Assembly: GCA_020055645.1 (NCBI GenBank)
Contig: CM034549.1
Coordinates: 11,869,501-11,933,500 of the forward strand
Direction of reading: 5' to 3'
Origin: Tomocerus qinae
Lineage: Eukaryota > Arthropoda > Collembola > Entomobryomorpha > Tomoceridae
Length of the DNA: 64,000 nt
Within the stretch, counting starts at the first letter, position 1; each line of letters begins with the position of its first letter. The translations under genes were made by a program, and so were the position numbers. This document shows, piece after piece, positions 59,201-64,000 of this stretch. Below the pieces are notes generated by a model. It did not search any database. It was not told the DNA's origin and saw only the letters and a program-made list of their open reading frames with translations.

Positions 59201-62200
59201 TTATCCAAATACTGCATTGGAATATTGATATTTACAAGTGCATGCAAGTACAATACAAGTACATACTACAGAAATCATTTCATGTAGTAACTCTACTTGA
59301 TTAGCTATTTCCATCATCTCATCCTACTCATTCAGTTTGTACTTATTCAATCCAGCTGAATTGTCGCCGGTGGTTAAGAATAAAAGGGTCCAGTTTCATC
59401 ATCAACGGCTCAGTCTCTCCTAAGGAAGAGACTTGGACATCTTTCAATGATTCGAGTCTTGACTTGCTGATGAAATCGTCTCCAAGTATTTAACCGCCCA
59501 ATTGTTTGTCATTGTTTTGTATCATGAGAACCGTTGGGTGGTTGAACATTTGAAGATGCAAAATAAACGGCTCTCTCTTCACAACCCGGGACGAGATCTA
59601 CCAAAGAATTTTCCTAGACAATGAAGAAGACACTAGTGTGAGTATGATAAGTGATGTGCCCTTGGGAATTGGTATTTATTGATCCAATATCCAAGTACAT
59701 CATATATCGACTCATTCTTAAGCACCAACTTCTTCTGTCTCACCGCCTTCATCAGCAACCACGCAATCTTATTATACTATGCACTTTCCAAGTTTGCACT
59801 AAAGGTTTTTGTGATACTTAGTGGGTTGTCTAATTGTCTTGTTTATGTTCCTAGACCAAGAAATTATGTCTTATAGATACTATGTCATGTTTGTACGTTT
59901 GCTAAATATGTCATTTGTTTTAGTTAAAGAAGTGCTAGTTGTTACGAAAAAACTTTTCCTAATTTGCTGGATTAAGTGTCATATTTATTACGTAGTAGTA
60001 AGTAAGGTACTTCTACAATTATCAATTAACCAAGTTGTATCACCTAGTAGTTTTGTCTTTTACCAACTACCATTATGATTCAGTTCCAATCACCTATGAA
60101 TCGGTCTTCGATATAAATCTCTGATGTTTCGGAGCAATGCTTTTTTAATTCACAGGTTTTGCTTTTGCTTATATACCAAACGAACTTTTCGCTTCATGAA
60201 TATCGAATCGACCTTTATATTCACGTCTCACGTCCATGCTCATTTATCTACAAGCATAAGCTTATTTTTGTAACGTGCAGTAGGTCTTAGGCTGTCATAA
60301 TTCGATAAAAAAACGGCTTACTGTTATTTTTTTGTTCTAAAGTTGGAGTTTGATGAACACATAGCATTAATATGACTTCTTTGCTAGATTATCTGAAATC
60401 CCATTGTAAGACCAAGCTGAACATATTAGAATAGAGCATCTAAACCAAAGCAGTCTCACTCTAGTCTAGTCTCTACATGATATAATAAAAATTGACTTTG
60501 GGCAAGGTAAAGATATTCATGAAATGTGATACATGAGCAAAGTTTTCCTGGTAAGTATAATACAATGCATAATATATAAGAGCTATTAGATATATGTGTA
60601 GACAGACGCTATAGGTATAGAATAGTCTACAATGAAAGCGACAAAGATTAGGTAGTTCTTAAAAATAATAATAATATACAGTAGAGTTGTATATATTAAG
60701 ACAGAGTGTAATTGCAGTATAGATAATAAGTAATAGTGGATAGAGTATATAGAGAATGAGACGAGTTGGTGTAGGTGAAGACTGTGCGTCTTGATAATAA
60801 ATAGACAGAGAGCAGACAGATGAGAATTGGATGTTTTCCTGCCCATATTCTTGTCCAATAGAGCACAGGAAAGCGAGTTGTTGCAGATTGTGTAAATATG
60901 CAGTCACTGAAGGGAGTAATACATAGAGGACATAATGCTTTTAGTAGATATATTCGTGTCATGCATTTGTAGTAGTTGTATGAAGGTAATGGGTGATTAT
61001 GGGAAAGCTATCCCAGCGGCTGGGTTCGAACCATATCAAGGTTGCCCGCACTTCTGCTGGATTCCTAATGTGCAATGGACAGTCCGTCACTTTTTACCAA
61101 CTACAATTTTAATATATTTAAACATAACTCTCCCTATTTATAATCATTTTAAGGAAAACTTAAGCTACTCGCCCTACACATACTGCTAATCAACAATATC
61201 CACCCAATCTCCTTCGGCTCCAATTCTTTTACAGCCCGACTCTAAATGCAATTCTAAGGTACGTACTCTACTACACTCTCCTATACTCTATTTAACTTTC
61301 GCTACCTTCTATTTGCAATATACTTCATTCCCATACCACTCTATCATTACTATCTCTACAAGGCAACTCATCCACCAATTTTCTAAATCTGACAGTTATA
61401 CATTTCATTTTTAAATGTTTATTTATTTATGTTTCAATCATATGTACATAAAATTGTTATTTACTATTTAGGCACTATAAATTCAATATACACAACCATA
61501 CAATTTAAGTTGACATAAAATATGTGGACACATTTCCCAAAGTCAAATATTAGTCACTAATGCATATTTTACCAATTCATTTGATTTCAAAGCTTTATTG
61601 CTATACTTAGTTCAGCTATTTCTATTCTAGCTAGCCACCAAGGAGAATTTGGGATTATTGCATTACTCTGCCGATTGTAGCGAGTTTCTTGTGCTTAACC
61701 ATGTGTTTCCCAAACTTTCTGTAAGACCTGTCATTCACGTATTATAGCATAACCATCCTGGAGAGCATCCTTCTATTCATCTCTAGTCTATAGGATGAGT
61801 AAAGTTTGTGGACATGATCATAATCCGTAGTTTTATCCAATTACACGAGAAACTTAATAAAAAGCATATAATTTTTTTGGTACTGATTCAAAAGTACAGA
61901 AACAACTATTTACTATTATATAGTTAAAGTAATCTAATTATACAGTCTAAATAGTAATAATGTCCGATGCATGATTGTATGGAAGGAGTAGACGCGACGC
62001 AGGTATGTCTAAATTTTAACAGTGGGAGACTTAGGATTTAAAAAATGCTTGTTAGGTAAGTAAAGAGCAGTGTTTCCAATGTTGGCGTTGGAAGAGCTAG
62101 TTTATTGATCAAAGAGCGTCTTGTCTAGTAATCAGGCGCATGATAAATAATAGCGTTATAAATAGGAAGGAATAATCTCCAAGTGCATATTGAATACATA

Positions 62201-63940
62201 GATTGAGCGTGCCATTCGGTAGAATAGAATGATGCATGCATCTACAAAACTTTTAAGCAAATATTATAGCAAGCTACACTTATTGAGTGATTTATCACAT
62301 TTGGTTTACCGAAAATGTCGAGCTGTGTGCGAATGCTAAGTACACAATAGGTACGTGAATTAATATTGCTTCTCTGAAATATCACTTAGGATGGGATATG
62401 AAATCATATTTCTGTACAGAATCATTGTGACAGTTGTAACCAGTACTAAACATCCATAAAATCATGCGTAAAGTTAACGCATAATCTTTCAATGTTCATG
62501 TTACATAAGCAGGGAGAATGGAGTAGAAAATCACTTCGTCATTTCCAATTGCCTTGAAAATCCTATATAAAATAATACCATTTACAAAGAAGCCCAACCC
62601 CTCCCTTCCTGTGCTAAGTTTAGTACTAATAGTCCATAGGAGACATTTGTCACACAAGATGAACTTTGCCAAAGCAGGCTAAATAATAAACACTTCCATT
62701 GCACTACAAGAATCATACTGTATACATCTGCACTTGCTAAATCTGTAGAAATCAAGCACCTTCTACCCCGCTGATAGTGTCCATTGCAAATTATCATTTG
62801 GTAGTGTTCTTTGACTAGGTAATCATTTATTTTAGAATAAAATTAAATATTTACCTGTACTTAGAATGTTAGAATACGCTTTAGTATTTAGTTTAGTATT
62901 TACTTCCATCTGGAAGAACTGTTGCGTGCTTCTCCGAGTAGCAGCATCCATGTACAATAGTATAGTATAGTCAACTGTGAACTGCGCTGTGTGTGGCTTA
63001 CCCATTGAATTTTTAAACGCTTAACAAGATTAAGGGGTTAAGTGAACAGTCTAATAATTCAAGTGCTAGTAAACAAACAGTTGATTTAATTCTAAACATA
63101 TTATCATATTATTTCTAAAATTGGATAAGCAAATAAATGTCATATTGCCTATATACAATTGTATGCATGTGGAACTTGTGGAAGTCCAACTGAGATAAAG
63201 CTTAATGAACTTAGGATTAAAATATTTTATAGATTGGACAATCTGTTAAAGAGATTTCATAAAAATTCGGTTCTAATGCCATATCTCATGTTCAATCCAT
63301 CAATATTTTAATCCTACGTCAATTAGGTTAGTTTTATTAAACTGTAGGGGAATAGGCACAATAAATCGTGACATTTTAATAATTATCAATCAGTTGCAAT
63401 CAAAGATTACTCTGAGAATCTCATGATGACCGCGAGCGCGGATATAATCCATGGCAAAGGACAATTTAAACATGATAAGTATGGATATACATTAATTCGC
63501 TATACAAGATGTTCATACCCAGGCCAGGGTAATTTGTTGTCAATTCTCCATAAGTGAATAAAGAGGATCAATCAATCCGAATTTATCCCTTTCAATAGAC
63601 CATTGAACCACATGAATTTAATCATACCTTTGTAAGGAAAGTACATGAAGCTATGCGTTGGGATACATACAAAAAAATATAAACTGTCAACCTACATCAA
63701 TTCTATGGTGTAAATTACTTCCAAGCGAGAAAAAATCTCAGCCGGGCTAATTCTCACTTATTACTGTTTTAACTTTAAATTGTTGATTTCTTATTTATGC
63801 CTATGACTTCAAGAGAAAGGTGGATGAAAAGAATCGAGTAGATTAACTAGAATGTAAAATTGAATTCTGACACGAAAATAAAAAATAATTGAGGATTTCT
63901 CCTACAGGTTTATAGAGATAGTGTCAATCCCATAGCCAAG
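56241..63940. other. Long region without a supported gene
   Basis: 7.7 kb of AT-rich sequence. It has a 7-base hairpin at 59412-59433 (AGTCTCT...AGAGACT), AT/TA-rich runs near 60660-60760, and a GGTTCGAACC sequence near 61023 that does not fold as a tRNA. Short open frames on both strands show no family resemblance. It may contain 5' exons or regulatory sequence of the gene beginning at 63941. Confidence 0.5.
59412..59433. repeat. Short perfect inverted repeat
   Basis: AGTCTCT and AGAGACT separated by CCTAAGGA. Probably incidental. Confidence 0.4.
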
Positions 63941-64000
63941 ATGACTGGGCGCGCTAAGGCTAAGCAGCCTTGGGAGAAGCATCCGAAGTGGAGGAGACTT
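63941..64000 (+). CDS. 5' end of an unidentified gene cut by the right edge
   Basis: A splice acceptor (CCTACAG, ending at 63907) is followed by a short leader and an ATG in good context (CCAAG|ATGAC). The frame stays open to the edge for 20 codons and the GC content rises sharply over the flank. The peptide starts MTGRAKAKQPWEK and is strongly basic with Trp. Piwi-clade Argonautes often begin MTGR followed by basic residues, but the similarity here is too short to name it. Confidence 0.4.
   Translation, partial: MTGRAKAKQPWEKHPKWRRL

Noticed and set aside
61020-61090. tRNA-like GGTTCGAACC box, possible tRNA or tRNA-derived SINE
   Set aside because: The T-arm stem pairs for only two or three bases on either strand, and no acceptor stem or A box is found at the right distance.
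60586-61189. Overlapping hydrophobic open frames on both strands
   Set aside because: They arise from AT/TA-rich low-complexity sequence; no start context or homology.

Overview
The window is nuclear DNA of an animal. The genes are split by many short AT-rich GT-AG introns (often 50-150 bases), poly(A) signals follow the stop codons, and the gene set is metazoan: kinesin-associated protein 3, sosondowah, translin, POLR1F, TADA1, a TLCD3-type TLC protein, aminopeptidase O, a PRMT, a Ly6 protein and F-box/LRR proteins. The AT-rich, intron-dense layout suggests an arthropod, possibly a springtail or other hexapod; that is inference. I found no bacterial operon, CRISPR array, rRNA or convincing tRNA.

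Layout. 40-5589 (+): two tandem trypsin-type S1 proteases, the first cut by the left edge. 6063-8030 (-): a class I protein arginine methyltransferase. 10780-11973 (+): a TLCD3/FAM57-like membrane protein. 13089-16544 (+): KAP3, with a TA-flanked MITE in one intron. 16788-18892 (-): an F-box/LRR gene. 19248-26722: a retroelement of Penelope type (+ strand) between two almost identical 2.25-kb copies of the 3' part of an aminopeptidase O gene (- strand); the right copy belongs to an intact gene, the left one lacks its 5' end. 28327-28869 (+): a Ly6/uPAR-type gene with an in-frame amber codon. 31398-44904 (+): a long sosondowah gene with ankyrin repeats, a 6.5-kb intron and two possible 3' ends. 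46061-52555 (-): translin, POLR1F and TADA1, on one strand and close together. 53829-56240 (-): a second F-box/LRR gene. 56241-63940: a long stretch without a gene I can support. The right edge holds the first codons of one more gene.

The observations most worth a second look are: (1) the X-retroelement-X arrangement, which has the form of an insertion with a 2.25-kb target duplication; (2) a hammerhead-ribozyme-like motif with a self-complementary stem III at the retroelement's 3' end; (3) two consecutive 3-base microexons that restore the Gly-Tyr of an ankyrin repeat in sosondowah; (4) an apparent AT-AG intron plus a GC-AG intron in the second trypsin gene; (5) the premature TAG in the Ly6 gene.

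Exon boundaries were derived by eye from splice consensus, reading phase and family similarity. No alignment or database search was run.
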